64,000 bases of DNA from Progne subis subis (GCA_022316685.1 JAKJHU010000039.1:6238532-6302531); one strand, 5' to 3'. Shown: positions 24,601 to 38,783, counted from the first letter of the stretch. A program made the numbers and translations. The notes: a model not told the origin generated them from the letters alone.

Positions 24601-27600
24601 ATTAGACCTGAGCACTGCTCAAAATACATATCTTGTTATTAAGGGATGTTCTTGCTACAGCTGAGCACAGAGATCCCTAAATCCTTGTCTGCTTCTGCAG
24701 GAAGGAAGCAGGGATAGGCTCTATCTTTGTAGCTGTGAAACTGCCTGCTTGCCAGGGACTTCCACTGATCTGGAACTTCCCATGCTCTCCCCCACAAGTA
24801 CAGTCTCGAACCTGAAGACGGCAATAATTTTCAGAGTTGTGAAGTCATGGTTATTTGCCTCAGCATAATTTATATGTTTTAATCTTGCAGCTGGTTCTCG
24901 TGTTGATGACCACGAGGTCCTGAAGCCCAACTCTTTGGCTGTTGGGCTGTTGTGTCTAGGTATTTAGCAACTGTTGGGTATGTTATATAGATGCATCTGG
25001 GATTTTTTAACATGGATATGAAAATATGGGTGCTGATGATAGTGATGAGAATTGTTCTGTCATGAGGTGTGAGGGGGAGAGAGATGCAGATAGAGTTGTC
25101 TGTTACCACCAACTGCTTCCTGGTTTTGTCACACATTGCAAATGTCTCCTGATGTTGCAATAAGTAAAAAAGGAGAACCTCCCAAACCAACCTGATATTC
25201 AGTTCTGCAGAATCATAATGCAAAATCTACAGGACATTCTGTGAATGAAGGAAGGAAGGAATTAATTTCCTGCCTTTATTGTTGTGAAGAATAGAGCTGT
25301 ATTTTGTGGCTTGAGATGCCTACAGGTGTAAATCTATCTAGACCAGGGTCTGCATAGTGAATATTTAGTGGAAATTAAGAGTAACTCGTGGATTGGAGAT
25401 TGAAGGGTAAAATTTGGGTTATGTACACAGCACTCTTTCTATTTTAAATAGCTGTTTTCCTTGGGAAATAAAATTCCATCTATTTCTCCATGAGATATTC
25501 TGGGAGACAAGACCAAAAGAAAAAAGTAATGGGTAAAATATTTTATCTACTTCTCATTCCTTTTTCCTTCCTAATGTTTATCTTTTGTTCAGTTTCTTTC
25601 CCCTTGCCCTTCTTTTTCTTGTCAGGCCCAGTTTCTTAACTTCCATTAGCATTTCCTTTAAATGATTTCCCCCCTTTTTTAACTGAAGATACACCTTGGT
25701 TTTCGCACATGACTATTTCCTTTTCCAGGCTCTGGGCCTGGAAAATTTCTTTTATCCCAAAAGTCCATTTCATTCTCCTCTCTCTGTCTTTACCTTATTC
25801 CTCATTTACTACTGTTCCATCTTTTAAATAACATTCCAGCACTTACCTTTCATGCCCTTGCTCTAACACCCCTCCTGTCCTCCTCTCCCTCATTCCTCCT
25901 TGTTTCATATTTGTTTTTTTCAGAGCAGCATCTTCTTTTTCTCTTACCTTTGCATCTAGGAAAAAATATATATTACAGGCAGATGCCAATTGGCTCACTT
26001 CTTCCTACCTGCCTTGAGGTTTCACAGCAAGACAGGCAGCTGGGATACCAAGAGAATCAGAAATGGGAGTAACCCCTCCTACATGTGGACCTCATATTTA
26101 AACACTAAAGAAATTTTACACCTGCTTAAAATACATTGTTTTGGTCAAAAACTGAGCTTTTTCATAAACTATTTACTGTGAAGTAAACTGAATTCTGTGT
26201 CCAGCATTACTCAGCTGGAACAGGAGTTTAGAATCTTGTAATAAGTTTCCTTCCTGAGAAACTGCCCCAAAAGGGCTTTTAATATACTGAACAGTATGAT
26301 AAATTTTGGAAGTTTAAGTCTAAGAGAATAAACATGTTCCTGAGAGACAGGGAGAGGAGGGAGATACTTATTTTCTCACGTCTCATGAAGGCACTGAAGG
26401 GAGGTAAATATCTCATGATAACCACACCCCTTGTCATACTGTATTAGTCACATCACACGCTTCCTGAACACAACACTTCTCTATATTCCCCTGACATTTT
26501 GCACGTCTCACAAGTACAGTGACTAGTTATCATCCTCAGGGCGAACACCCATTAAATACAGTTCAGTGAGCCTTTACAGGAACCTCTCATTGTCCATGTG
26601 CAGTATGCTAGCCTTCACAGGGGCTGTATTTACTCCTTCCAGAGAGGAAATGCAAGTTGGATAAGATGTGTTTGGTATGTTTTGACCTTAAAGTTGTGCC
26701 ATATGAGTCGAAAAGGAGCAGGAAACCTTTCTGCCTTTTACTACAAACCTTGAGGATTGCATGCTGTGGTTCTGCCAAGTGGCACTTGGAGCAAGCCTGC
26801 AGGGTGGCATGAAGTTGGCCTTCTCCTAACTGCTGCTCCTTGCATGCTGTGGGCCCATAGGACATTGGTCCTGCCAGTCTCCAGAAAAAGGACTTCCCAA
26901 GTGGTGCATTCAGGGGATTCTAAGGTAATAGGGTAGCTGTTGGCTGGAGGATGATTCCAGTTATGAGCGTCCTTGTCTGCAAAAGATGATGACAGCCTAT
27001 ACAACTTCGCAGTAACTTTGTTAACCAGGAGCTACTTCAGCTCATACATCCTGTCTCTTCTCCTTTAAAGCCATTGTAGGTAGGGGAGGCAAAGAGAATT
27101 AGACACCGAAATACCTTTGGATTATCTATGAGTTAGTGGGATTCAGTAGCTATGATGGCCAACTGTGTCTTTGTCCTTGGGATTTGTATATCCGGTATGA
27201 CAGCACTGTATTGTGGCCTTGTTGCATCAGGATAAAAAAAGATATGACACAAAGTACTTTCAGTGTGAGGGCCTGGCCTGGGATGTCAAATAAGGGAATT
27301 TTTGTTAATTTTTATGTAATGCCACATTGGTGAAGATGCACAGAGAAACTGGGCTAGATTAGGTGTTCAGAGCACTCTAGTCCTTCCTTCCTTCATATTA
27401 ATACCGATAAAGTACTGAAATCTTCCTCAAAAATTTCTCTTCCTCTTTGATGGGCTTGAGTTAAAAATAGTAAGTTAGAAAGGGCAACTGCTGCATATGA
27501 GAAACCAAATGCAGTTGTGGTTCAAGACCTGAACAAAAACATTATGTCCATGCATAAGCCAAATACCTTTTCCTGGAATATAGGATGCTTCCTTTTGTGT

Positions 27601-27774
27601 GTCAGGCTCTGACCACTGAGTCACTTCCCGTGGGTTTGCATTGTGTAGATTAGCAGGTGCCATTCTAAGCACGTATAGAAACTTCCTTTTCTTACTGCTC
27701 TGTCAAGGGTTGTCCTTGGCTTCCTCTGAAGTTCAAACTTCTCTACTCCCTTACCCACACTACATTTTTCTTCA

Positions 27775-27805
27775 TCTCTGTCTCTGCCTCTGCCTCTGCC
27801 TGTCC
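27775..27805 (+). repeat. (CTCTGC)n hexanucleotide repeat
   Basis: About four to five imperfect CTCTGC/CTCTGT units lie in a pyrimidine-rich stretch. Confidence 0.85.
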
Positions 27806-30800
27806 CTTGCTATCTGCCCAGGCTTTCTTCCTGGCAGCTTCTGTAATTTCTTTTGTTTGGCCAGCAGTTGTAGAGAAAACTAGCCAAGCTATTTTATGGA
27901 CTAGTAAAGCTAACTTTTTTAAAGGAGGTGTTTATTCTTTGTTTTAACAAATTAAATCTGCCTGCAGATCTGGAATTGCATTCGGTGCATAGGTTTTTGA
28001 AAAGGAAAGAACATGAGTGGGAAAGCTTGTTGAAGACAATATAGTCACTGAACTACAATGGTTCAGCGTTCCTACTTTTCCCAAATATTGTATTGCAGCT
28101 ATGGACTTCATGTCTTTGTACCAGAGTAACTATTTCAGCTGAACCATGGAGGTTTTCATCAAAACAACTAAGCCACTAAAAGTGATTTTACATGCCCTGC
28201 TCCACTTCTGTTTTGTTCTGCTGCTTGCATGGGAGTAGCTATATTGGGATGTTGTTTTAACTGTACTGGAACTGGTTTTTAATTTAACATTTGTGTGTAC
28301 ATGACCTCTCTGTTGTATGTCTACTTGCCTTATTGATGAGTAAGGGTGTCCCTTTTGAAGACACACATTATTTTAAGAGCTGAATGTTTAATAATCTGCC
28401 AGATAACTATGAGAATATGGCAATACATTTGTTGAATGAAAGCATGACAAATAGAAGGCAGGAACCTATTTTGAGGCATGGTGCTGGAATTTTGCTGATA
28501 TTCTAGAACTACAGTGTTTAAAAGTACAATGGCAGAAGTAAACGGTTTTGGACTTTGCCAATATAATGAGTATAAGGTAGAAGCTGAGAAGCAGTTGTGC
28601 CTGTGTTCTTCACATTTTTCCAGAGCTTGCCTCTGGCTAGGGTTGGGTGAGGGATGAGAAAGAAGGAAGGACCTGGACTCAGAAGTGTGCTGAATGTTTG
28701 TTTGTTTGTTTCAGAGAAAAAGAGAAGTGATTGAGATGATGATGCCTACATCCCAGAGGGAGTTTCGCTTCACAGATAAGCACCCTGAGTCATGGGCTGA
28801 ATACATGCCAGAAGGCTTCAATGGTAGAAGTAAATCCTATCAAAGTTTGCTGTTGTGGTTGGACATGCTGACTCAAAGCACTTACTACTGAACCACCAGG
28901 GAGAAATGTGACTGGTAGTAAGTCACATAGTGGAAATTGAGAGGCAGGAATTATTCTTTACATGAGCGAGAAACAATCTTGGTATGTGAAAATGTAAGCT
29001 GTTTGTTTCAATGATTCAATGGAGAGGCTGGGTTTGGCTTTACTCCATGTAGTTATTTGAAGGCTATTGAGAAATGTGAATCATGATTTATTTTTACTGT
29101 GCTATGTGATGAGACTCATACTTCAGAGGCAGAGAGATAAGTTGCTGGACTCTGTCCAGAAATTAGGCAAAATGATAAAATAAAAGAATCGGACAACTTA
29201 TTCAGTTTGTTTAATGTGATTGTGAACACTTGAAAAAACCTGACTAAAGGTGATTCACAGAAGACAAAAGCAGGTAGTTGTCCCAGGGGCTTGCGGTAGA
29301 AGGAGATACATTTTGGTCTAGTGGCCAAAGAACATTGGCTTTCTGGGAGCTTTAGGCTTTTTCATTAATTCAGTTTGTCTCTTTAGTGGTTTTCTGTTCC
29401 TCCTGTTTTGTGTTAACTTATTTAGGTAAAACATGCTCAATGTACATATGTTTTACTCTTAGCTGCCAGACACCTCACATAGTCTTTTCTATTCTGTCTG
29501 TGAAAAGGGTTGGCACAATTTTTGAGACACAGCGTGGAAAGTTTTTAGAGATTACTTTTAGAGTATAGGTTGCTAGCTATATCCTGGTCCATGGAAAATG
29601 CTTTTAAATTGTCCTAAAGCATTTATTCTGATAAGGTGCAAAGAGTTGTGCTCAGCTAATAAATTAAAATATTCTCTAACTTAGTAGAAGAGGCTGAGAA
29701 ACATATTTATAGGATCATTCTGCTGTTTAATACCATTTCCTTCCTTTTACTTCAACAAACCTAAACAGCTGAGAATAAACTTAAGACAAACTGGTTTGAA
29801 GATGGAATTTATAAAATCTCACAAAATCTGTGTCTGTTGTATGATCTAATCTCCTCATTAAAGTGGGTCAGCTTTAAATAGCAATATTTTAGCCTTCTCA
29901 TAATGCTGCCCTCTTAAAATGCCTTCCATATTGACACACCTTGCCTTTTCTTTGCAATTTCAAAGACCTTAAGTGCAAATACTAATGACACTCCTCTTTG
30001 AAATGTGTTAGAAATATTCTTGCCTGAGTGCAGCAGGAAATTGAAATGGTGTGATGCCAGAAGTCGAAGAAGACGCGTGTTTGCACAGCACTGGGAAATG
30101 CAGGGACTTTGCTTGCAAAAGTTCCCTTCAGGGATTTTCTCTCCTACTTTCTCTCAGCAAGGGCAGATGCACAGGTCTAAGTTTCAGCCCGATGCTGACT
30201 GTGAGAACAAACCACTCTTTTCAGAGTACAAACGCAACTGGAGCTCTCAGACCACCCCTGAACTGGCCTAGGATTCTTCACAACACAGGCCTCCAGGTAC
30301 AAGGTTGGCTGCTTCTGGGACCTTGCCATTACTTGCTTATCTGTGGATATGTCCATGTTTTCCAAGAAGAATAGACAAAAAACAATATTCCATGCTTAAT
30401 ATTGGCATTAAACGCCTGGTAAAAATCTGTAGGTCTGCTAAAAATAAGCATTGCAGTTTTATACGAGCTGCACTAGTGATCCTGTGTTCTTAAAGCATTT
30501 TTTAGAAAAAGATTCCATAGCGGAGGAGTGGAGTGGCAAAAGAGAACTTGAAGAAGTTGCCCATGCAAGAGTTATGATCACTATTGCTGGCCTTCTTCCA
30601 AATTTGTGAGTTCTTAATGTGAATTAGAAAGTGCCACTAATAATCAAGCTGGGGTTCCAACAGTCAAGGGAGAGAAGGCGGAGGCTTGACCAACTTGTTG
30701 GTATGTGACCCTTAATCATATCCCGGGCACCTAGATTCTCATTAGGGGCGGACTAGGAATGCTTAATAGCAAGATCATTTACTGTTGCCAGCCCCCGATG

Positions 30801-31186
30801 ATCTCCTTTATTCTCTGGCAAAGGCAGTAATGAGCAGTTCAGACGCTGTGTGGGGCAGCAAGACCACTCAGTCCAGACTGTAGGCACATTCAGTTCAGCA
30901 GTGAGCTGGCAGCTGGCTGGCGCACACCACAAAATATGCTGTATTTCTTTATCAAATCAACAATAAGTGTTCGTGTTTGTTCTGGTCTGTGTGCAAGAGC
31001 TCACGTATGCCTGCATACCTCATAACTCTGCCTGAGCAATTACATCCCATACTTCCCTTTTCTGTGTTGCTGTATTAAGAGTTACAACATTACATAGATA
31101 TACAGAGATTAAGCCTATCAAAATACATATCCCATATACAACATTTCCTTTGCCACTTATTTTGGTCCTCCAAAGCAATAATTTCT

Positions 31187-31189
<3 letters not shown>

Positions 31190-31220
<31 letters not shown>
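31190..31220 (+). repeat. Poly(T) tract of about 31 bases
   Basis: This is the longest homopolymer in the window. Its length is likely to vary and to be affected by sequencing error. No gene-like sequence precedes it on the minus strand. Confidence 0.95.
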
Positions 31221-31226
<6 letters not shown>

Positions 31227-32542
31227 ACTTTAAAGCATCTTCATCTGTTTTTACAGTTATGCTTTTCCCCTGTCTGCTTACATTCTGGCACTTGACTTTG
31301 AACTCTTCTTTGTCTTACTGCAAATTCAACGGTTAATGGTGGAGAGGTAAAAGTCTTATAATAAAAAAAGAGACAGAAGAACGGGGTGGACAGAGGCAAG
31401 AGTAAGTACTACCTGATAAGCCTCATAGATTTGTTGGAGTTACTACTGAAATGTCCAAAATCAGTCCTCATGGTTACTGTTATGGGGCCTTAGAACACAA
31501 GACTAGAAATGTTGGTTTTACTTGTTCTAATCACATCTTATTTTTAAACACAGACTAGAATTTGTTTAGCTCCATCTCATATTTGCAATGCTGCTGCATG
31601 TTTATTGTGCACTTCTTAAGTCAGTTGACATCTCATTTCTGTTCTTGTCCACCTTTCTCTTCTTGCACCAAAAAAGGTCTTCTGTCAGTAGTTGTCCTTG
31701 TTAGCCATATGACTTTTCAAATTTACTCTGTGGGAATTTTCTGTAACCCTGTAATTATCTCTATATATGTGATGGAAGTCTTTTTGCATGTCCTATTTAG
31801 CGTTTGCTAACTGCTGTTTGTGCTTGCCTCTCCCTACTAACAATGGACTTTGGATTTATTTTTTTTTCTGTATGATTAGGACTTTTTAAACTCTTGCATA
31901 GTTGGACTGAACTACTTAGCAAGTACTGAATGTCACTGATAATTTAAACAACAATTCTTTGCAAGGCACCTCTACAAGAGTGCAATTTGAGAGCATTAAC
32001 TAAGACTGACCTTGAAATATATGCAAGACTGAAATCTCAGGCTAATTTTAAGTGATGTGAAATGATAAAAATGCAGAACATTTTTCTCCTTTATATCCAT
32101 GCCAAATGGAGAATTTGTTGCATCTTCTTTGCCCAAATCATACCAAACTTGCTTGCAGTAAGATCAGCTGTTGTTACTGCAGCACTGGAGGCAGCTTTAG
32201 TAGTGTTGAGATACTGTTCGGTGATGCATATTCTTCCCTACCAACTGATCTGGGGTGTTTTCAACACCAAATAGGTGAGTTAGGAGGGGGAAGATGAAAA
32301 GGGGAATTATTTTCCTGCTGAAGTCCAGTGCTGGAATGTGTAGAAATCAAAGAGGTGAAATACCCTCGAAAGATAAGTGTTTAGGCAGGGTAGTAATAAT
32401 AAAAATAATCAGATCTACATGGCTCCAAACATGACAATTCATCTTAAATATGTTCTGTAACATGTCCTGGGTTATTGTGATTAATTAACTTTCAAAGGAT
32501 CTGACTGAAATACAGCTGATGGAAATAAGCAGGCAGTTTGAA

Positions 32543-32564
32543 GGGGGGGGGGGGCGGGACGGGA
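32543..32564 (+). repeat. G12 tract with adjacent GGG runs, G-quadruplex candidate
   Basis: Twelve G followed by CGGGACGGGAC provide at least four GGG blocks with very short loops, in an otherwise AT-rich setting. Confidence 0.7.
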
Positions 32565-33799
32565 CACTCAGTGTGGTATTTTCTCCTTTCAGATTTGACC
32601 ACTAAGAATAATTAATATAGGTGTGAATAGCCTAGAAGGTGCATTCATACCTAGCTCCAGTCAACAGTGAACTTCCAGTGTAGGAACTGAAGTGGGACTT
32701 AGGTGGTACTAGCCACCAGTAGCTGTGGCCACGCTAGCTCTTACTGCTTTCTCTTTTGCACTGTTAAATCCCTGTCTACCTGAGGTGGCTCTGAAGATTT
32801 CTGTTACCTTGAGAGAGAGTTTTCACTTTGGACAGCCAGGTCTTGGGGAGATTTTGCAGACAGGAACAGCAGGGTTAGGGCTTAGCTTGTGCCCTGTCAG
32901 TGATATTCAACAACATTTACATTAAACCAGTGCAGCTGACTGGAGCAAGCCTTATCAAAACAGTGTTTAATGAGCATATGCACAGTATTTTATTAACATG
33001 TTAGAAGGAATGTTTGTAAAAAAGATATATTTCTCTAAAATATAGAAAGTTCCCAAAGCTCATTCTGAAGCTGTGTGGAAAGCATTTTAGAGGGTTTTCT
33101 GCATCCTTGAGCCACTTTCAGTGCTTGTTTGAGGAAACAGATTTTCAAACTCAGTTCCACTGCTTCTTGTAGACCAGACTACATAGTGAACATGCTTGTT
33201 TTTAAGATCTCCAAATTAGATGCTGCAATGACGCAGCATGAAAACCAGTCACAGGCAGCAAACATTCCTCCTCCAAGTTGAGTGTTTCTAAGAAGCAATC
33301 AAAATGATACCAGCAAAGAGAAGAAATTAATTGAGCTCTCACTTCATACAGATTGGGATTCTCCCTCTGGTATTTTTATTACATTTTTTCCTCAGCAAGT
33401 ACCTGATAAGTATAAGAGGAAGCTAACTTTTTTTTCCCCTACAAAACTATGATAGAAGATAATTTAAAGTTGTTTATGTTTTTAATGATGACAAATATTC
33501 TGCCTATATTAAAAAGGTCATCCATACTGATTCTTAAATATAAGACTCATCTTCTACTTCCAGTGATATCTGTAGAGGTGTTGGGTTAGCTGAAAAAAAA
33601 GGTTTCCTATGGCAACCTACTGAATAGCTCTTAATTATATCTATAGTCACAGATTTCTTAAAAGATCTCCAAAAACCCAAAAAGAAGCAACCCAAAACTT
33701 TAACATTTGCAAATGAATGATCAGAGTTCTGAAGTTTGATTAAGGTAGAATTGCCTTGAGTTGCAGCAGAACATTAGAGAATATGCAGTGTATTGTATC

Positions 33800-33819
33800 A
33801 AAAAAAAAAAAAAAAAAAA
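33800..33819 (+). repeat. Poly(A) tract
   Basis: Twenty consecutive A with no AATAAA signal or transcript-like sequence upstream, so simple sequence rather than a retrogene tail. Confidence 0.9.
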
Positions 33820-36800
33820 GTATTCATGATTTTCCTGCTACGTTGCTTTCATTTGGAATAAGAGATGAAATAAGAGCATAATCCTGTGTCCCTACTTCTC
33901 ATTTAGGCTAACGTCCTTCTTTTTGCTAGCAAATAGAAAGTATTCGGATATATTCTGTTGAATACAATACTGTGACTGCAAATGTGATTTGGTTCAGTAA
34001 TGGTATTGCTGCTACTTGTTACTGTGACAACAGAGCTACAGTGCTCTCTGAATGGTAGTAAATATCCTTATTTTGAACTTTTAGAAACTGGATACCCTTG
34101 GGCTCCTTACTGGTAGTGTCAGGAATCCAGGTGAATGCTTTTTCTGTGTGAATTTTTTCCAGTTGCGTGTCGTGGTAATAAGATGTCATTGTGCAATGAT
34201 ATGGAGCCTTTCATCCCAGTGAGAGGTGAACAAAATCTTCAAGGTCTAAAGTCAGCCACTAAGGTTCAGTGTGTGTAGGATGGGAAGCTTCAGGAGCTAC
34301 CCTAACTCTAGGGCTAAACAGCACAATGGTCACTTATCCTCTGTTTCAGGATAGAAGGAGCTGCTCATGGTGCTTCTTGAAAAAGACAATATCAGTGACT
34401 AACAATCCTCCTTTTGATTTATGAAACATCTAAGATCTAAAGATAGACCTTCACATACATGGGAGTCACTCAGAAAGGGCAATCTTATATATGTCTTGGC
34501 TTTTATTTAGTGGTATGCATATTCAACATATCAACATATCTTTTTGAAACAAAGTGGAGTTTTTAAATTTAGTAGCATATATTACTGAGATGATGTGAAT
34601 TTTTTAAGTTTTCCCTGCCTTTATGTGCTACTGTAGTCACATCTTTTGAATGTGGAAATCATTTACCTCAAAATAGGGTACAGGTTACTCCTGACCATCT
34701 CTGGTGTCCACTCACTAATGCAGCAGCACTCTACAAACTTCATCTACAGACAAGAAACCATAAATTTGCTTTTTGAAACTGGACAAAATGCTTTTAGGTC
34801 AACTGATGACCCCACTTAAGCCAAAAGCAAAGTATTGATTAACCTCAGTCAACAGCATTTAATCCAGGGGTCATTATTTTTTCGTGTTAAGCCATTAAGA
34901 CTTACTTCTGTTTCTTATAATACTGCTTTTCTTGTTTTAGCATGGAGAGGGTACCAATTTACTTTTTCTATGTATGAAATGTAAGACAATATTACACCTG
35001 AGACCTTTAAAAAGAAGAGCACTTCAGTCTATTCTGTTCCAGCCAAAGCAGGATCCAGTCCAACAACGCTGGTACATTGCTGTAGTTTTGGCTGGAATTC
35101 AAAGTAAACAGCAACACCTCACACACATCATTTTCATAAAGCCACGGGCACTCTTTTTACATTAAAGTATTTTTACATTAAAGACTCCAGAGTTTAGCAT
35201 TTGTAAACTTGATAACAAACATGGCCAAATTAACTACACACAATGTAAAATGTTCTCTAAACCCACAGTCCTCTCTATTCAACTGTATACAGTGGCAAAG
35301 AAGGAGACATGTGAAGACTCCTGACTTCAGAGATGTTTTAACAGAATGCTGGTTGGCATGGTATCTCTCCAGATGTGTAGTGGATCAGGAGGAGCAGATT
35401 ACAGAAGGACGGCTGTTAAATGTAAATTTTCACCTGCTTGATATAGTTCCCCACTGCTCCACTTAACAGCATTCGAGAATATAAAATGTTTGATCAAAGC
35501 CTTGCTCAAACGCAATTCCCACTGAAGTCAGCAGAGCTTTTTGCTTGAACAAGGACTACAGGATTTAGTATGCAGGATTTCATAGAAATTGTTTTAGTGG
35601 GAAGTTTAGTAGTAAGTGTAATAAGAGAAAAAGGGGAAATAACTTGGCATAAGGGATTTGTAAGAAAGCCCCTGTGATTGCATAAAAAATTATCCCAGGT
35701 ACTTTGTTTTTCCCCCCCACCCATGTTGTAACACCTGTGTTGTAAAAAATCAAAAACAATGTTGCATTTTAGCGTTAGCTCCTTTAAATTTTTTCTTCTT
35801 CCCCTATTACTCACATTTCTTTTCCGGTTTTTATTATCCTGCCCCAATGGGGATTTTCTTTTAACTTTGGTATATTATAATAGTTAGCGTGTGTACATGA
35901 AAAACCCACTGACCTTTTCATGACTTGTGAGTCACAGGATTAATAGCTGTGCATATGACCTTTTGAAAATAGGAAAAAAAAATCCCTTAATCTGGTTTGC
36001 AGGTGAACAAAGGTAAAATTCATATTCTGTATTTCCTCTAAATTCATTTGCAATAGATTGTTTCTTTTTTACAATTGTCTCAGATTTTCATGTTGTATAT
36101 TTTGATTACTAATCTATAGAGTTATACAGATAATAATATAGGTAATAACATCATTATGTATTCTGTGGTGATTTTAAAATGCAGGTATTTTGTGCATTTT
36201 GCAGCATGTAGCTTCCATAATTGAAGATATTTTGAATAAGTTGGTTAAGGTCAGTCTTTAAGCTTCACTTATGTGAATAGTTTCAGAGAAATACCATAGG
36301 AAATCCAGAGCCAGTCATTCCAGTGGTCATGCTGCTGGAAGCACAACAGAATGAGGGAGAGAATCTTGTAGTTATGAAGGAACAAGTTGGTTATGGTTTT
36401 CCTCTGAATTCACTCAACATATGCCAAGACCAACATTAGGACTTGGGATTTGCCTCACACAGTGACCTTTAGGGTAAAGAAGATTAGTGAAAATTTTCAG
36501 AAATACTTCCCAATTTTAGAAGTTACTACAGCTACTACAGAGTAGCTTTCTCTGAACTTCATGGGAACAAATAAAATACTTCATCCCCAAGATGTCACTA
36601 GTTCAGATACCCCATATGGAGACATCCAAAAGTGGAAGTCACCTGGGTAGGTTCTGGCCTTAACCCTTGGTTCTAAAACCATTCCATGTAACAAGTAGAG
36701 GTTAAGAAAAGTGAGAGGGACAGGGAGATATCATGGGAGAAAGATATCTGGCAGTGGCATTTGCTGCAGACTAAAAAAGGAAAAAAAGGGACACAAATAG

Positions 36801-38714
36801 CAAGGAGCTGTTTGGGCTCAGTAGAAGAGGAGCAGATCAGTAAAAACATCACTCTGCAAATGGAACAAAATCCAGTCTGTCTCAACATAAATTTTCCAGG
36901 TGCATTATGCAGCCTACAGAGAGCACTCTGATTGTAAAGCGCCCTATGTACCGTCTGAAGTGTAAAGTAATTTTTAATTTGCATGCTATTTTGTTTTACT
37001 TCATTTTTGACCCTTCTTACATTGTTTTCATTAGTGTAGGGTTTTCATTATTTACTGAAGACCAGACTTCTTGTGAGTCAGACTTGCTGAGAGCATGGGA
37101 GTATGTATACCAAGGAAGCGTATCCCTTAGCAACAGAATGCAAGTTAGAGTTCCTCAAAACTTCTCTATTCATGATTCTCTCATTGTTAATAGATCTTTT
37201 ACTGAGAAATTGACTCACTCTTCATTTGGAGTGGTTTAGACACAAATGTTGATCAGGTTTAATGAGACAGTTTTGGGAGTTTTGTTGGCTGCCAGGCAGT
37301 GAAAAACATGTACAGGGTTACATCAATTGTTCCAAAGCTATAGGCCTTCTTGGGAAAAAGGTAAGAGGAAAGAATTATGTCACTGTTTTTGTAGGTATGA
37401 GCTAATCTACTTAACAAACATATAAACTGTAGACAGGGTAGATTTTAATCTAGTTTGTCTTCTTATTGTTTGCCTTAGTCAGGCGTCAAGGAAGAGGTTG
37501 CCCTCTCAGATGTATCAGTAAAATGATTTTCCCCAGAAAGTATTTCAACACTGCAGCAGTTACACTTACAGCACTTACAGTAACAGGGTGTATTATCTTT
37601 CCATTCCAGTGCCTGTTTTACTTGGACCACGCAGTGAGACACAGATGGCAGCAAGAAGCAGGTGTGCCATGGGCTCTCAGGTCTTACATCCTGACATCCC
37701 ATGTGCTGTTCTTTAGGTGACCAGCTGAACTTGGCTCTCCATGGTTGGCCCACCACCATTCCACCCTTCCTGAAGCTGATGGATCCTGACAGCAAAGGAC
37801 AAGAGACCGAGTTTCTTCTGGTGCCCATCTCCCAGAAGGTGGCCCAAGGCAAGTGAGAGCATTCCCACACATTTCCCATGCAAGGCAGCAGTTGTTAGCA
37901 CCCAGAACACACACCTCAAGCTGCCTGACTTTTGGCATTGTGTATTTCTACACTGATGATGGCTGGTGAACCCCAGAGCACTGCCCCCATCCATATTTAT
38001 TGCACCCAGACTCTTAGGTACATGTTTAATGAAAAATCCCCAGAGAACTAGAAGGTAAGGATTGACGTCATTGTCCTTTGTGTATAGTAAATCATGTAGC
38101 AAAAGCACTAAAGGCTAAACTGCCCAAGTAGCACTGATAAGAATAAGACATTTTGAAGAAGAAAATATTTCTCACAAATGGAAATAAAATTATTATTTCG
38201 TGTGCCTTTTATGTTTGTGGCATAGTTCACTCCACTATTCCATTGTTTTAGTTCTAAATAAAAGCATTAAATTTTAAATAATAAAAAGTAATCCTAGTAA
38301 GCTAAAGAAAAACTAGTCTTTATCTAAGTATATTGCTTCGTTAAATGAAGTGTGTTTCATATGCTGACTTCAGATCTTTCTTTAAGTGTCTTTTTTGTGT
38401 TATCTACTCAGTGAATACTTCATTTATTTTCTGGCAATTTTCCTGAAAGAAAAGCCAAGGAACATCATCTGAATAAATAATTGTAGTTTATTTTGGCAAT
38501 ATATTGTAGCAGCTTAAGTGGTCAGGTATTTTATTTTTTAACTGAAGCATCCGATCATCTTGGACCCTCACCTGGAGCTTCCTGCCACTTTATAATTTAC
38601 CTGTATCACTCTACTACCTGAATATCTTTTGTAAATAACGCAGATGACTTTTAGCTAAACATTGCTGCTTCTAGTTTAAGATGTCTGTCTTAAAAGCCAG
38701 AAACCTAGCATTAG

Positions 38715-38783
38715 ACTCATAGTATAATTTGGCTTGGAAGGGACCTTAGAGATCATCTGGTTCCAACACCCTGGATTAGGAAT
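38715..38783 (-). mobile_element. CR1 LINE 3' terminal fragment
   Basis: About 70 bases match the CR1 3' end on the minus strand: GGCTTGGAAGGGACCTTAGA followed by GATCATCTGGTTCCAACACC. Similarity stops just after, so it is a very short truncated copy. Confidence 0.85.

Larger units (their letters stand above)
21647..38714. other. Intergenic DNA, no gene recognised
   Basis: Apart from homopolymers, one G-quadruplex candidate and a CpG-bearing patch at about 30680-30925, I see no repeats or genes. The region at 24648-24715 weakly resembles an internal block of the LTR family. Possible exon or small-ORF signals at 28715-28823 and 37701-37856 are too weak to call as genes. Confidence 0.65.

Noticed and set aside
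33740..33819. Poly(A) tract considered as the tail of a processed pseudogene
   Set aside because: No polyadenylation signal upstream and no gene-like sequence before it.
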